Assembly: GCA_021775575.1 (NCBI GenBank)
Contig: JAJFHO010000164.1
Coordinates: 1-60,347 of the forward strand
Length of the DNA: 60,347 nt
Source: Hyphomicrobiales bacterium
GTDB lineage: Bacteria > Pseudomonadota > Alphaproteobacteria > Rhizobiales > Methyloligellaceae
Direction: 5' to 3'
In this document: piece after piece, positions 35,186 through 45,735 of the stretch
How positions within the stretch are numbered: the stretch's first letter is position 1
How the letters are laid out: every line of letters starts with the position of its first letter
Translations under genes and position numbers: made by a program
The notes under the pieces: model-generated
Seen by the model: only the letters and a program-made list of their open reading frames with translations
What the model was told of the DNA's origin: nothing
Databases searched by the model: none

Positions 35186-36099
35186 TGGGCGCGCTGAATA
35201 TTCAGCCCCTTGTTCCAATAGGGTTCTGGTCCGAAAAGCGCGGCGAGATAATCCACGAAGACCCGCAATTTTGCCGGAACATACTGACGGCAGGGATAGA
35301 CCGCGTAAACGGCGACCCGCGGCGACTCCTGATATTGGGGAAGGACAATCTGAAGCTGCCCGGACTTGAGCTCCCGGCCGACATCCCAGGTCGATCGCAT
35401 CGCGATGCCGAGGCCGGCGATAACCGCCTCGCGCACCACTTCGGTTGAATTCGTCCGGATATTGCCGTTCACCCGCACTGAAATCGGTCCATCCGGACCC
35501 TGGAGTCGCCAAACTTCCTGCGCCGTCGGCGCGAGGCAATTATATTTCGCGAGATCGGCCAGTTGCTCCGGAACACCATGTTTCTCCAGATAGACCGGTG
35601 ACGCGCAAATGACCCGGTGATTGGGAGCAAGTTTGCGGGCGACGAGGCTGGAATCTTCCAGTTCCGCGATACGTATCGCCGCGTCGAATCCGGCGCCGAC
35701 GATATCCACGAAGCTGTCGGACAAATCGAGATCCAGCGCGATATCGGGATATTGTTCCAGAAAATCTCCGAGATTGGGCGCGATATGCAGGCGCCCGAAG
35801 GCGGTGGAGGCGGTGATTTTCAGCGTGCCGCGCGCGACGGTGTTGCGCCGGGTGACAAACGCTTCGGCTTCCTCGATGCCGGCGAGAATATTGACGACGC
35901 GGTCATAGAAGCCCTGGCCTGTTTCGGTCAGAGTCAACTGGCGGGTTGTGCGCTGGAAAAGCCGGACCGCCAAACGGCGTTCCAAATGGCTTATGCGCTT
36001 GCTGACGACCGCCGGAGACAAGCCCATTTCACGGCCCGCCGCCGACATATTTCCAGCGGTTACGACACGTGCAAATATCTCAAGATCGTTGATTGGCAT
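35182..36099 (-). CDS. LysR-family regulator
   Basis: This 305-residue regulator has an N-terminal LysR helix-turn-helix (GNMSAAGREMGLSPAVVSKR, then ISHLERRLAVRLFQRTTRQL) and a periplasmic-binding-like effector domain of the CrgA-like subgroup. I chose ATG 36099 (MPINDLEIF), the family start; upstream in-frame sequence is AT-rich leader. It is divergent from glcD across 225 bp, so control of glcDEF is a reasonable inference. The TAG stop lies in the CTAG that begins the neighbouring MITE-like element. Confidence 0.92.
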   Translation of the reverse strand: MPINDLEIFARVVTAGNMSAAGREMGLSPAVVSKRISHLERRLAVRLFQRTTRQLTLTETGQGFYDRVVNILAGIEEAEAFVTRRNTVARGTLKITASTAFGRLHIAPNLGDFLEQYPDIALDLDLSDSFVDIVGAGFDAAIRIAELEDSSLVARKLAPNHRVICASPVYLEKHGVPEQLADLAKYNCLAPTAQEVWRLQGPDGPISVRVNGNIRTNSTEVVREAVIAGLGIAMRSTWDVGRELKSGQLQIVLPQYQESPRVAVYAVYPCRQYVPAKLRVFVDYLAALFGPEPYWNKGLNIQRAH

Positions 36100-36324
36100 G
36101 GCTGCTTTCTCTCGCCCTATTATCAACATAGCAGAAAAAATAAATTGTGTTTTTATCTTTACAGGCACATATAGCGGCGCGACGGCCAATCCTGTCAATA
36201 CCTTGGTGGTGCAGGAAGGCCTGATGAGTTTATAAATAGATACATTCTTTCTCCGGCTTACACCAACCGCTTAAAGTCGGGTAGGCTGATCTCAGGATCG
36301 ATCCAGCAGAAACGGTTATTGGAC

Positions 36325-37764
36325 ATGTCATCACTTGCAATTCCCGAACCCGATGCGCAGATTCTGGACCGCCGCGATGAGATTGTCCGGGAGTTGCGCC
36401 GCATTGTCCCGCAGCGTGATTGCGTCGTCGCCGACGAAGATGGCAGACGCGCCTTCGAAACCGATGCCCTGACCGCCTATCGGCAGATGCCGCTGGCAGC
36501 GGTCCTGCCGACAACGACGGAGCAGATTTCCGAAGTCCTGAAATACTGTCACCGCAACAAGATCAAGGTCGTGGCACGGGGAGCGGGCACGTCGTTGTGC
36601 GGAGGCGCCATGCCGCTCCAGGATTCGATCGTCGTCGGCGTTTCGAAAATGAACCGAGTGCTTGACGTCAGCTACGAGAACCGCACCGCGCGCCTCCAGA
36701 CCGGTATCACCAATCTCGGCATTTCAACTCATGTGACGCCGGACGGTTTCTTCTATGCGCCCGATCCCTCGAGCCAGCTTGCCTGTACGCTGGCCGGCAA
36801 TCTGGCGATGAATTCCGGTGGCGCCCATTGTCTGAAATATGGCGTGACCACGAACAATGTCCTTGGCGTGAAAATGGTCCTGATGGATGGAACCATTATC
36901 GAGATCGGCGGCGAGGAACTCGATTCGCCGGGTTACGACCTGCTTGGGCTGATCGTGGGGTCGGAAGGGCAATTCGGGATCATTACCGAGGCCACGGTGC
37001 GGATATTGCGGGCCGCGGAGGGCGCGCGCCCGATGCTGATGGGCTTTGACTCAGTTGCATCCGCCGGTGACTGCGTTGCTGGAATTATCGGCTCTGGGAT
37101 CATCCCCGTGGCAATAGAATTCATGGACAAGCCGGCAGTCAGGGTTTGCGAGGAATTCGCGAAGGCGGGATATCCGCTCGACGTCGAGGCGCTGTTGATC
37201 GTCGAGGTCGAAGGCTCCGAAGAGGAAATCGAGAATCTGCTCGCCCGGGTAACCAGAATCGCGAAAAAGTTCAAACCGAGCGTGATCAGGATAAGCCAGA
37301 GCCCGGAAGAAAGCGCTGCGATCTGGCTTGGGCGGAAGTCCGCCTTCGGCGCGATCGGGCGCATCTCGGATTATTACTGCATGGACGGCGTTATCCCGCT
37401 CGGCAGGCTGGCGGAGGTTTTGGTCGAGATTTCGAAAATTTGCGACCGATACGGCCTTCAGGTCTCGAATATATTCCACGCTGGCGATGGCAACCTGCAT
37501 CCGCTGATCCTCTATAACGCCAACGACCCGGTTCAGGTCGAGAAAGCGGAGGAATGCGGGGCCGAGGTGCTCAAATTATGCGTGGAGGTCGGCGGATGTC
37601 TCACCGGTGAACATGGCGTGGGCATCGAGAAACGCGATCTGATGCCATTTCAGTATACCCAGACAGACCTGATACAGCAGATGAGGATCAAGGACGTATT
37701 TGATCCGGACTGGCTGCTCAATCCCGCCAAGGTGTTTCCTCTGGAAGCGCGCACATATCAGTAG
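36325..37764 (+). CDS. glcD: glycolate oxidase FAD subunit
   Basis: GlcD is the FAD-binding catalytic subunit of glycolate oxidase, which makes glyoxylate and passes electrons to the respiratory chain. The 479-residue protein has the PCMH-type FAD fold (VVARGAGTSLCGGAMP, then GNLAMNSGGAHCLKYG) and a C-terminal FAD-linked oxidase domain with GDGNLHPLI and CLTGEHGVGIEK. ATG 36325 (MSSLAIPEP) is preferred over the TTG six bases upstream. glcE and glcF follow on the same strand. Confidence 0.94.
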   Translation: MSSLAIPEPDAQILDRRDEIVRELRRIVPQRDCVVADEDGRRAFETDALTAYRQMPLAAVLPTTTEQISEVLKYCHRNKIKVVARGAGTSLCGGAMPLQDSIVVGVSKMNRVLDVSYENRTARLQTGITNLGISTHVTPDGFFYAPDPSSQLACTLAGNLAMNSGGAHCLKYGVTTNNVLGVKMVLMDGTIIEIGGEELDSPGYDLLGLIVGSEGQFGIITEATVRILRAAEGARPMLMGFDSVASAGDCVAGIIGSGIIPVAIEFMDKPAVRVCEEFAKAGYPLDVEALLIVEVEGSEEEIENLLARVTRIAKKFKPSVIRISQSPEESAAIWLGRKSAFGAIGRISDYYCMDGVIPLGRLAEVLVEISKICDRYGLQVSNIFHAGDGNLHPLILYNANDPVQVEKAEECGAEVLKLCVEVGGCLTGEHGVGIEKRDLMPFQYTQTDLIQQMRIKDVFDPDWLLNPAKVFPLEARTYQ

Positions 37765-37774
37765 GGAGCGGCTG

Positions 37775-38995
37775 GTGAGCGACGTAATCTGTCCCGGCGA
37801 TGAAGACGAGCTGTCGGCCGCATTGGCGCAGGCGGCGTCGGAAAAGCGGCCGCTTGAAATCATCGGCGGCGGCTCGAAGCGCGATGTTGGACGCCCGGTT
37901 CAGACCGCCGGACGGCTTTCTACCGAGAAGCTCACCGGCGTGACGCTTTACGAGCCGAATGAACTCGTGATCGGCGCAATGGCGGGCACGCCGCTGCGTG
38001 AGATCGAAAAGGCTCTTGCCAAGAACAAGCAGCATCTTGCCTTTGAGCCGATTGACCTTGGACCGCTGCTGGGCGAGCGGCCGGGGCAGGGTTCGATCGG
38101 CGCGGTCTTCGCGACCAATCTGTCGGGATCGCGCCGCATCCAGGTTGGCGGCGCCCGCGATCATTTGCTCGGAGTGCGTGCGGTCAACGGGCTCGGTGAG
38201 CTTTTCAAATCCGGCGGGCGCGTGATGAAGAATGTCACCGGGGTTGATTTGTGCCGCGGACTTTCCGGCTCGTGGGGCACGCTCGCGGTCATGAGCGAAG
38301 TGACCATGAAAGTCCTTCCCTGCCCAGAGGCGACGCGCACCTTGCTGTTGCGGGGGCTGACCGATGAGGTTGCCGTCGGCGCCATGTGCGCGGCCATGGG
38401 TTCACCCTTCGAGCTGTCCGCCACGGCTCATCTCCATGCGTCCTGCGCCGCGGCGATGGGGATGGAGGGGCTTGCCCGAAAGGGACAGACAGTTACGGCG
38501 CTGCGGCTGGAGAATTTCGCGAGCTTTCTCGATTATCGCGCTGGCCGGCTTGGAGAAAAGCTGAGTGCATTCGGAAAAATCGCGGAACTGGATGACGAAC
38601 AGTCGAAGGATTTCTGGAACGCCATGCGCGTGCTCAAATTCTTTGATGGCGGCGAGGGGGCGGTCTGGCGGATTTCCGTTGGCCCGAATAAGGGCGCCAA
38701 GCTTGTCGCGGCCTTGTCCGCGCATCTCGATTGCCGCGCCGTTTACGACTGGTCCGGCGGTCTGATCTGGGTCGAGGTTGCACCGTCGCGCGATGCCGGA
38801 GCGACCGAAGTGCGCCGATCGATCGCCGAGTTTGGCGGACATGCCACGCTGATCCGAGCCGATGCGCCGGTGCGGGCCGGCCTCGAGGTATTCCAGGCGC
38901 TGGACCCGGCTGTCGCCACCTTGACCAAGCGGATCAAGGACAGTTTCGACCCGGCCGGAATTCTCAATCCTGGTCGCATGTATTCGGACATATGA
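37775..38995 (+). CDS. glcE: glycolate oxidase subunit GlcE
   Basis: GlcE is a second FAD-binding subunit needed for glycolate oxidase activity. The 406-residue protein has a truncated FAD-binding region (LEIIGGGSKRDVGRP, then GSIGAVFATNLSGSRRI) and ends DSFDPAGILNPGRMY, the family terminus. The start is GTG 37775 with GGGAG seven bases before it; the open frame further upstream overlaps glcD. The gene is 10 bp from glcD and 7 bp from glcF. Confidence 0.92.
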   Translation: MSDVICPGDEDELSAALAQAASEKRPLEIIGGGSKRDVGRPVQTAGRLSTEKLTGVTLYEPNELVIGAMAGTPLREIEKALAKNKQHLAFEPIDLGPLLGERPGQGSIGAVFATNLSGSRRIQVGGARDHLLGVRAVNGLGELFKSGGRVMKNVTGVDLCRGLSGSWGTLAVMSEVTMKVLPCPEATRTLLLRGLTDEVAVGAMCAAMGSPFELSATAHLHASCAAAMGMEGLARKGQTVTALRLENFASFLDYRAGRLGEKLSAFGKIAELDDEQSKDFWNAMRVLKFFDGGEGAVWRISVGPNKGAKLVAALSAHLDCRAVYDWSGGLIWVEVAPSRDAGATEVRRSIAEFGGHATLIRADAPVRAGLEVFQALDPAVATLTKRIKDSFDPAGILNPGRMYSDI

Positions 38996-39002
38996 CGCGG
39001 CG

Positions 39003-40349
39003 ATGCAGACCAAATTCACCTCCGAACAACTGACAGACCCTCGCATTGCGGAGGCGGATCGTATTCTCCAGCGTTGTGTTCACTGCGGCCTGTGCACGGC
39101 GACTTGCTCGACCTATGTGCTGCTTGGCGATGAGCGCGATAGTCCGCGCGGCCGGATTTATCTCATGAAGGATATGTTCGAAGGCAATCATGACGCCAGC
39201 AAGGAGATAACTCTCCATGTCGACCGGTGCCTGTCCTGTCTGTCCTGCATGAGCACATGTCCCGGCGGCGTCGACTATATGCATCTGGTTGATCTGGCCC
39301 GCGCCCATATCGAGGATACCCACAAACGCTCAATCAAGGACCGGCTGATCCGGGCCCTGCTGGTCATGGTTCTGCCTGATCCGGCGCGCTTCCGCCTGGC
39401 TCTGTGGGGAGCTGCTTTGGCGCGTCCCTTCCGCAGCCTGTACCGGGCTGTCGGATTGAAAGAAATTGCCGCGATGCTCGATCTGGCCCCGCCGCGCGGG
39501 CCGCGGGGCGGGTTGACCAAGCCTGGAATTTATCCGGCGGAAGGCGAACGCAAAAAGCGGGTGGCGCTGTTGACCGGCTGCGCCCAGCAGGCGCTGCGCC
39601 CGCAAATAAACGAAGCGACGATCAGGCTGCTGAACCGGCATGGCGTCGAGGTCGTTGTGCCTGACGACCAGGTTTGTTGCGGCGCATTGGTCCATCATAT
39701 GGGCCGCGACGAGGATGCCGCGCGGGCCGCCAAGCGGAACATCGATGCCTGGACGGCCGCTGGGCGGGAAACCGCTCTCGACGCGATCATCATAAATGCC
39801 TCGGGCTGCGGGACAGTGGTCAAGGATTACGGGCATATGCTGCAGCGCGACGAAGGCTACCGGGAGCGCGCCGAGGAAATCAGCGGGAAAACCAGGGATA
39901 TCACCGAATTTATCGCCGAAATCGATCTGGCGCCGCCGGTTATCTGGTCCGGTCTGTCGATAGCCTATCACTCCGCCTGCTCGATGCAACATGGGCAGAG
40001 GGTCAATCTGCAGCCGCGCGCGCTGTTGCGGCAGGCCGGTTTCTCGGTCGTCGAAATACCCGAAGGTCATATTTGCTGCGGGTCGGCGGGAACGTACAAC
40101 ATTCTGCAATCGCAGATTGCCGATGAGCTTCGTGCACGAAAGGCACGCAATATTCAAAGCGTCGCGCCGGACGCTGTCGTGGCGGGCAATATTGGCTGCA
40201 TCGCTCAGTTGCAGGGGGCCTGCCAAGTCCCCGTGGTTCACACCGTGGAACTGCTGGATTGGGCAACGGGAGGGCCCTGCCCGGGTGAGATGACGCCGCT
40301 TAGCGGACGCGCCAAGAGCGTCGAGGATCTCATAAAGGAAGAGGCGTGA
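39003..40349 (+). CDS. glcF: glycolate oxidase iron-sulphur subunit
   Basis: GlcF carries electrons from GlcDE to the quinone pool. The 448-residue protein has two 4Fe-4S motifs near the N-terminus (CVHCGLCTATC and CLSCLSCMSTCPGG) and the two C-terminal CCG-type cysteine domains (VCCGALVHHMG, then GHICCGSAGTYNILQ). It completes a standard glcDEF operon. The decayed aceB follows after 49 bp. Confidence 0.95.
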   Translation: MQTKFTSEQLTDPRIAEADRILQRCVHCGLCTATCSTYVLLGDERDSPRGRIYLMKDMFEGNHDASKEITLHVDRCLSCLSCMSTCPGGVDYMHLVDLARAHIEDTHKRSIKDRLIRALLVMVLPDPARFRLALWGAALARPFRSLYRAVGLKEIAAMLDLAPPRGPRGGLTKPGIYPAEGERKKRVALLTGCAQQALRPQINEATIRLLNRHGVEVVVPDDQVCCGALVHHMGRDEDAARAAKRNIDAWTAAGRETALDAIIINASGCGTVVKDYGHMLQRDEGYRERAEEISGKTRDITEFIAEIDLAPPVIWSGLSIAYHSACSMQHGQRVNLQPRALLRQAGFSVVEIPEGHICCGSAGTYNILQSQIADELRARKARNIQSVAPDAVVAGNIGCIAQLQGACQVPVVHTVELLDWATGGPCPGEMTPLSGRAKSVEDLIKEEA

Positions 40350-40398
40350 GGCCCGCCGGCGGATTGGCAAATTGATTTGAGCTTACGGGGGCTGGACT

Positions 40399-41559
40399 AT
40401 GAATGTTGTGAAAGAAGCAAATATCGCCCTGCCTGAAGGGGGGCGAGATTCGAGGCGCCAAGGGACCGGGGTTTGAATGCATTCTGACGAAAGAGGCGCT
40501 GTCCTTCGTCGTGGTCCTGGCGCGAAAATTCGAAGGCAGCCGCCGCGCATTGATAGCAGCGCGCGAGGAGCGGCAAAAAGTCCGGGATGCCGGCGCTCTG
40601 CCCGATTTCCTGCCCGAGACAAAAGAAATCCGCGACGGTGACTGGAAGATCGCCCGGGTCCCTGACGATCTGCGGAAGCGATGGGTGGAACTGACCGGTT
40701 CGACCGAGCGTAAAATGGTTATCAACGCGCTCAATTCAGGCGCCGATGTCTTCATGGCCGACTTTGAGGATGCCCTCTCTCCAACCTGGGAGAATATCGT
40801 CGAGGGGCAGATCGCGCTGCTCGACTACTAGCTCGGTCAATTGACTTTTGACGACCCGAAATCGGGCAAGAGCTAAAAGGTCGGAGATAACCCGGCCATG
40901 TTGCTTGTACGCACTTGCCACAAGCGCGGCGCTTTCGCGATGGGCGGTATGGCGGCCCAAATTCCGATCCGTCGCGAGCCCGAGACCAACGAAAGAGCGA
41001 TGGCCGCGGTCAAGATGGACAAGGAACGCGAAGTGCGCGAAGGCAGCGACGGAAGCTGGGTAGCGCATCCCGACCTGGTGCCGGTGGCGCGCGGGGTTTT
41101 CGAGGAGCTTATGTCGGGAGACAATCAGCTCGGCTTGATCCCCGGTGGCGCGCCGATGACCCGCGACGATCTTCTCGCCATCCATACCGGCACGCGCACC
41201 GAACAGGGGTTGCGGACCAATATCCGCGTCGGCAACCAGTATATCGAGGCGTGGCTGCGCGGTAATGGCGCGGTGCCGCTCTACAAGTCATGGAAGATGC
41301 GGCGACGGCGCAGATCTCGCGTACGCAACTTTGGCAGTGGCAGAAGCATGGCGCCACGCTTGAAGACGGCCGCACCGTTACCAACGCTTTGGTCGACGAG
41401 TTTCTGGACGATGAAATGACCAAGTTGCGCGCGGTACCGGGCGCGGAACTGTATGATTCAGGGCGATTCCCCGAAGCGATCGAGATCTTCAAGACGCTTT
41501 CGGAGTCGGACGAGCTGGCGCCATTTCTGACGCTGCCGGCCTATCAGCATATCGTTTAG
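40399..41559 (+). pseudogene. aceB: malate synthase A, frameshifted and internally deleted
   Basis: The remains of malate synthase A, which condenses glyoxylate with acetyl-CoA, are spread over three frames. The N-terminus starts at ATG 40399 and leaves frame at a GGGGGG run near 40438-40443, where one G fewer restores EIRGAKGPGFECILTKEAL. The frame then runs to a TAG at 40829-40831 and a TAA near 40874. At about 40899-40912 the LLVR of the RPRGWHLPE region is joined straight to the TCHKRGAFAMGGMAAQIPI block, so roughly 180-200 residues with most of the active site are gone. A further frameshift near 41290 precedes the C-terminal MEDAATAQISRTQLWQW. A GGGGG site and glcF lie upstream. Confidence 0.9.
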
Positions 41560-41615
41560 TGCGCGGCGTCGGTAAATTGTTGATTTGCGATCGCGGTCGG
41601 CAGTGGACGCGGCCG

Positions 41616-41649
41616 CACAAAAGGCGGCCCCAGCGGGCCGCCTTTTGTG
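41616..41649. terminator. strong hairpin terminator
   Basis: A perfect 15-bp stem, CACAAAAGGCGGCCC pairing with GGGCCGCCTTTTGTG around a CAGC loop, ends in TTTTGTG. It works as an intrinsic terminator in the plus direction after glcDEF-aceB and has the reverse symmetry for the minus strand. Confidence 0.85.
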
Positions 41650-41768
41650 CGTTCGTTGCTGTTCTTCCCGGAAGATAATCCGCTTTGCCGTAGTGAACAG
41701 AATGTTAGGAAAATTAATGCAATTCTAGGTGGTAGTAAGTACTTATCGAGCCTATCGGGAGGCAGGAA

Positions 41769-42527
41769 ATGACTGCAGCGCATCGGCGTATTTTCCGGAT
41801 CGAAAAAAATCGTCACAACGTGATCAATGGCGATGCGAATTGTGCCGCGACGCCGGGGGGCAATGATATCGGCGCGGAAATGCGTCACCGTGAAGTCATG
41901 AGCGTTTTGCGCGAACTGAGAGACCGGGTCGAGTCCGACTCCCCGCCTCAGGACCAGATTTCCGCGCAGATGATTGAGGATTACAAAAACGACCTCCATG
42001 AAGCGCGCAAGATCAAGGATGAGCTGAACCGGATTTATGAGGCGATCTCCCGAACCAAGCAGGAGATTGCGACTCTGCACGACGCCGGACGCGACGATCT
42101 GAGCATGACGCGGATGACCGACGAACTCGGTGCGATCGTGGAGGGAACCGAGCAGGCCACCGAAACGATCCTGCATTCGGCGGAAGAAATCGACGGCAAG
42201 GCGACCGACCTGATCGCGGCACTCCAGAAGCAGACCAACAAGGACGATGCCTGCGATATCCAGGAGCAGGTCGTGAAGATCTTCGAGGCCTGCAATTTCC
42301 AGGATCTTACCGGCCAGCGCATCACCAAGGTCGTAAACGCCTTTTGCTTCATCGAGGAGCGGGTCGATCGCATGATGACAATCTGGGGCGGCATCGATAG
42401 CTTCAAGGACGTCGAACGGATCGCCGTGCCCGAGCGCACTGACCATGAGGAACTGCTCAACGGACCGGCGCTCGAAGCCGATGAGGATGTCGCCTCACAG
42501 GATGATATCGACGCTTTGTTCGACTAG
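41769..42527 (+). CDS. cheZ: CheZ-family CheY phosphatase
   Basis: This 252-residue, mostly helical protein has the CheZ core FEACNFQDLTGQRITKV, with the catalytic Asp179 and Gln183 (the D-x3-Q pair that dephosphorylates CheY~P). It ends SQDDIDALFD, a CheY-binding-type acidic tail. A long coiled-coil precedes the core (about residues 60-150). The start has GGGAGGCAGGAA. No chemotaxis operon flanks it. A second CheZ-like gene with a CheY lies at 58799-59893. Confidence 0.88.
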   Translation: MTAAHRRIFRIEKNRHNVINGDANCAATPGGNDIGAEMRHREVMSVLRELRDRVESDSPPQDQISAQMIEDYKNDLHEARKIKDELNRIYEAISRTKQEIATLHDAGRDDLSMTRMTDELGAIVEGTEQATETILHSAEEIDGKATDLIAALQKQTNKDDACDIQEQVVKIFEACNFQDLTGQRITKVVNAFCFIEERVDRMMTIWGGIDSFKDVERIAVPERTDHEELLNGPALEADEDVASQDDIDALFD

Positions 42528-42582
42528 AAATCCGGATCGATCGACCGCGCGGGGCGCGCGCGCCGCGGCAGTCCTTTCCCCC

Positions 42583-45500
42583 TCAGCCCTTGGCTTTGGC
42601 GGTCTTGGTCTGGGCAGGGGCCTTTGCTTTCTTGTCCGTCTTGACCCATTCGCGAAGGCGTTGGAAAGCCACATAAAGGACGGGAATGAACACGACCCCG
42701 AAGACGGTCGCCGCCAGCATTCCGCCAAATACTGTTATTCCGACTGAAACACGGCTTGCGGCGCCGGCGCCGGTGGCAAGGACGAGCGGCGCCACTCCCA
42801 ATATGAAAGACAGAGCCGTCATCAGGACTGCCCTGAAGCGCAATCGTGCAGCGTCCTCGGCGGCGGTGACGATGTCCCGGCCTTCTTCGCGCAGCTGCTT
42901 GGCAAATTCGACGATAAGGATCGCGTTCTTTGCCGCCAGACCGATGAGCAGCACTAGTCCTACCTGCGCATAGACATTTAGCGGGAGCCCTATTGCGAGC
43001 AGGAGCCCCAGCGCGCCGAACATCGCGAAAGCGACCGACAACATGACCGGAAAAGGAATCGTCCAGCTTTCATATTGCGCCACCAGAAATAGGTAGGCAA
43101 AGACGATGGACAAGATGAAAACGAAGGAACCGGCTTCCGCGGCCTTGATTTCCTCAAGCGCCATACCCGTCCACTCATAAGTATAACCGTCCGGCAGGCT
43201 GGTCTGTCCAAGCCGCCTCATCGCCTCGATCGCCTGGCCCGAGGCGAACCCGGGAGCCGCGATACCATTGACGGTCGCCGAGCGGAACAGATTGTACCGC
43301 TCGATGCTCTCAGGCCCCAATATCGGCTTCACCGTTACGAAGGCCTGCAGTGGAATCATCTCGCCGTCCCGGTTGCGGACATAGGTCTTTCCGATATCCG
43401 CGGGTGTCGCGCGTCGATCTCCCTCGGCCTGGACAAAGACGCGATAGACGCGGCCGAATTTGTTGAAATCATTCACATAGTAAGAGCCGAAATTCGCGCT
43501 CAGAACCTGAAAGATCTCGCCGATATCGACTCCTTTAGTCTTGGCCAGCTGACGGTTCACATCGACAAAGAGTTGCGGTGCGTTGGCCCGGAAGGTGCTG
43601 AAGACATTCGATAGCTGTTGTTCGCCGTTGGCGGCGACAATGAGTCCGCCAAGCGCGGACGCCAGCTCGGGCGGTGGCCGGCCTTGCGTGTCCTGGAGCA
43701 CGAATTCGAACCCTCCCGTGGTGCCAAGTCCCGGTATAGGCGGAACGTTGAAGGGGATGATCGTAGCGCTTGGAATTGCGAGGAGCTTGGGAGTGACCGA
43801 TGCCAATATGCCGTCAATCCGCAAGCTCGGGCTGTTTCGTTCGTCCCATGGGTCCAATGCCACGATCAGAAGAGCGCCATTTGGGATGACCGAACCCGCC
43901 AGAATGGAGTAACCGCCAATCGATGCCACATTGGCGACGCCCGGTGTGTCCAGGAAAATCGTCTCTACCTCGCTGAGGACCGCCGCCGTGCGCGGCAATG
44001 CCGCGCCATCGGGAAGGCGGACATCGACGAAGAACGCGCCACGATCCTCTTCGGGAACAAATCCCGTCGGCAGGAGCGTACCAAGCCAGCCGGTCGCGGC
44101 GATGAGAGCGACGAATGCGATCATGCTTATCGACAGCAGCCGGATAAGGCGGCGAACCAGCCGGGTATAGCCATCGCGGGTTATCCCAAGCCCCTTCTCG
44201 AACCAGGCCAGCGGTCCTCGCTGATATTGTTTTGGCGGCTTCAGGATGCTCGCGCACAAGGCGGGGCTGAGCGTGAGCGCATTCACCGAAGACAGGGAAA
44301 CGGCGACGGCGATTGTGGCGGCGAACTGTTCGAACAGCCGTCCGGTCAGGCCCGGCGTGAACGCAACCGGTATAAAAACGGCAAGCAGGACAAGGGTCGT
44401 CGCAATGACCGGCGTGGTAACCTCTTCCATAGCCTTGCGTGTCGCCGCGCGCGGCTCCAGGCCATCGGCCATGTGACGCTGCACATTCTCCACCACGACG
44501 ATGGCGTCGTCGACAACGACGCCAATGGCCAGAATGAGCCCGAACAGACTGACGGTGTTGATCGTGAAACCCATCGCGAGAAGCGCGGCGAATGTGCCGA
44601 TCAGAGACACCGGTATCGATATCGCCGGGATCAGGGTCGATCGCCAGTCCTGCAAAAAGATATAAACGACGAAGATCACCAGGGCCAAAGCCTGGAACAG
44701 CGTGATCACGACGCCCTTGATGGACGTCTCGACATAGAGAGTGGTGTCATAGGTGACGCCATAGTCGAGATCTTCGGGGAAACGTTCTTTCAGGCGCTGC
44801 ATTTCCGAACGCAGCCCATCGGCCAGAGCGAGCGCGTTGGCGTCGGGCAGCTGATACACCGCCAGCAATGCGGCCGGCTTGCCGTTCAGCTGGCCGAACC
44901 AGCCATAGGTTTCCGCGCCGAGCTCTATCCGGGCGACATCGCCCAGCTTGACGATTGAACCGTCCGCGCGTGCGCGTATGACAATCTCGTCGAATTCCTT
45001 CGGGTCGGTCAGGCGGCCTTTCGCCTGGATCGTATACTGGAACTGCTGGGTCGCGGGAGAGGGCGCCTGGCCGATGCTTCCCGCGGAGACCTGGACATTC
45101 TGATCGCGAATCGCGTTGATCACGTCGCTTGCCGTCAGGCCCAGGCTTGTCATCTTGTCCGGCTGCAGCCAGATACGCATGGAATAGTCGCGCGCGCCCA
45201 GAATATCGACGCTCGCTACGCCCGGCACGCGCGCCAGCGTGTCGCGGATGTTGATGCTTGTATAGTTGGACAGGAAAATATCGTCATAAGTGCCGTTCGG
45301 CGAATAGACCGAAAACACGATCAACATGCTTGTCGACTGTTTCTTGACCGACAGGCCCTGGCGCGCGACCTCCTCGGGCAGTTTCGGAGTTGCGAGGGAT
45401 ACCCTGTTCTGGACATTGACCTGAGCAATGTCGCCGTCCGTGCCGACCTCGAAAGTCACGGTCAGCGTATAAGTGCCGTCGTTGGCGCTCTTCGACGACA

Positions 45501-45735
45501 TGTAAATCATGTTCTCAACGCCGTTGACCTCCGCCTCGACAACCGCGGCGACGGTTTCCTCCACTACCTGCGCGTTGGCGCCGGGATAGGTCGCCTTGAC
45601 CTGAACCTGCGGTGGGGTGAGTTCGGGATATTCGGCGATAGGCAGGGCAAAAATCGCCAATATGCCGGCGAGCATCGTAACGATCGCGATAACGAAGGCG
45701 AATTTGGGCCGGTCGATGAAAAACGCGCTTAACAT
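42583..45735 (-). CDS. RND efflux pump permease (HAE1/AcrB type)
   Basis: This 1050-residue inner-membrane transporter has the AcrB layout of 12 helices and two large periplasmic loops. The N-terminus [20 protein letters not shown] is typical. Helix 4 has the proton-relay acidic pair in [14 protein letters not shown], and the second half has [14 protein letters not shown]. It should expel hydrophobic compounds using proton influx. The adaptor gene lies directly upstream with no gap, but there is no outer-membrane factor here, so a TolC encoded elsewhere is needed. Substrates unknown. Confidence 0.96.
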   Translation of the reverse strand: MLSAFFIDRPKFAFVIAIVTMLAGILAIFALPIAEYPELTPPQVQVKATYPGANAQVVEETVAAVVEAEVNGVENMIYMSSKSANDGTYTLTVTFEVGTDGDIAQVNVQNRVSLATPKLPEEVARQGLSVKKQSTSMLIVFSVYSPNGTYDDIFLSNYTSINIRDTLARVPGVASVDILGARDYSMRIWLQPDKMTSLGLTASDVINAIRDQNVQVSAGSIGQAPSPATQQFQYTIQAKGRLTDPKEFDEIVIRARADGSIVKLGDVARIELGAETYGWFGQLNGKPAALLAVYQLPDANALALADGLRSEMQRLKERFPEDLDYGVTYDTTLYVETSIKGVVITLFQALALVIFVVYIFLQDWRSTLIPAISIPVSLIGTFAALLAMGFTINTVSLFGLILAIGVVVDDAIVVVENVQRHMADGLEPRAATRKAMEEVTTPVIATTLVLLAVFIPVAFTPGLTGRLFEQFAATIAVAVSLSSVNALTLSPALCASILKPPKQYQRGPLAWFEKGLGITRDGYTRLVRRLIRLLSISMIAFVALIAATGWLGTLLPTGFVPEEDRGAFFVDVRLPDGAALPRTAAVLSEVETIFLDTPGVANVASIGGYSILAGSVIPNGALLIVALDPWDERNSPSLRIDGILASVTPKLLAIPSATIIPFNVPPIPGLGTTGGFEFVLQDTQGRPPPELASALGGLIVAANGEQQLSNVFSTFRANAPQLFVDVNRQLAKTKGVDIGEIFQVLSANFGSYYVNDFNKFGRVYRVFVQAEGDRRATPADIGKTYVRNRDGEMIPLQAFVTVKPILGPESIERYNLFRSATVNGIAAPGFASGQAIEAMRRLGQTSLPDGYTYEWTGMALEEIKAAEAGSFVFILSIVFAYLFLVAQYESWTIPFPVMLSVAFAMFGALGLLLAIGLPLNVYAQVGLVLLIGLAAKNAILIVEFAKQLREEGRDIVTAAEDAARLRFRAVLMTALSFILGVAPLVLATGAGAASRVSVGITVFGGMLAATVFGVVFIPVLYVAFQRLREWVKTDKKAKAPAQTKTAKAKG

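Noticed and set aside
36221-36260. CTGATGAG as hammerhead ribozyme core
   Set aside because: No GAAA and third-stem elements at the required positions.
43618-44958. 446-residue plus-strand frame
   Set aside because: Antisense to the RND permease; low-complexity Arg/Gln/Asp-rich product without recognisable motifs.
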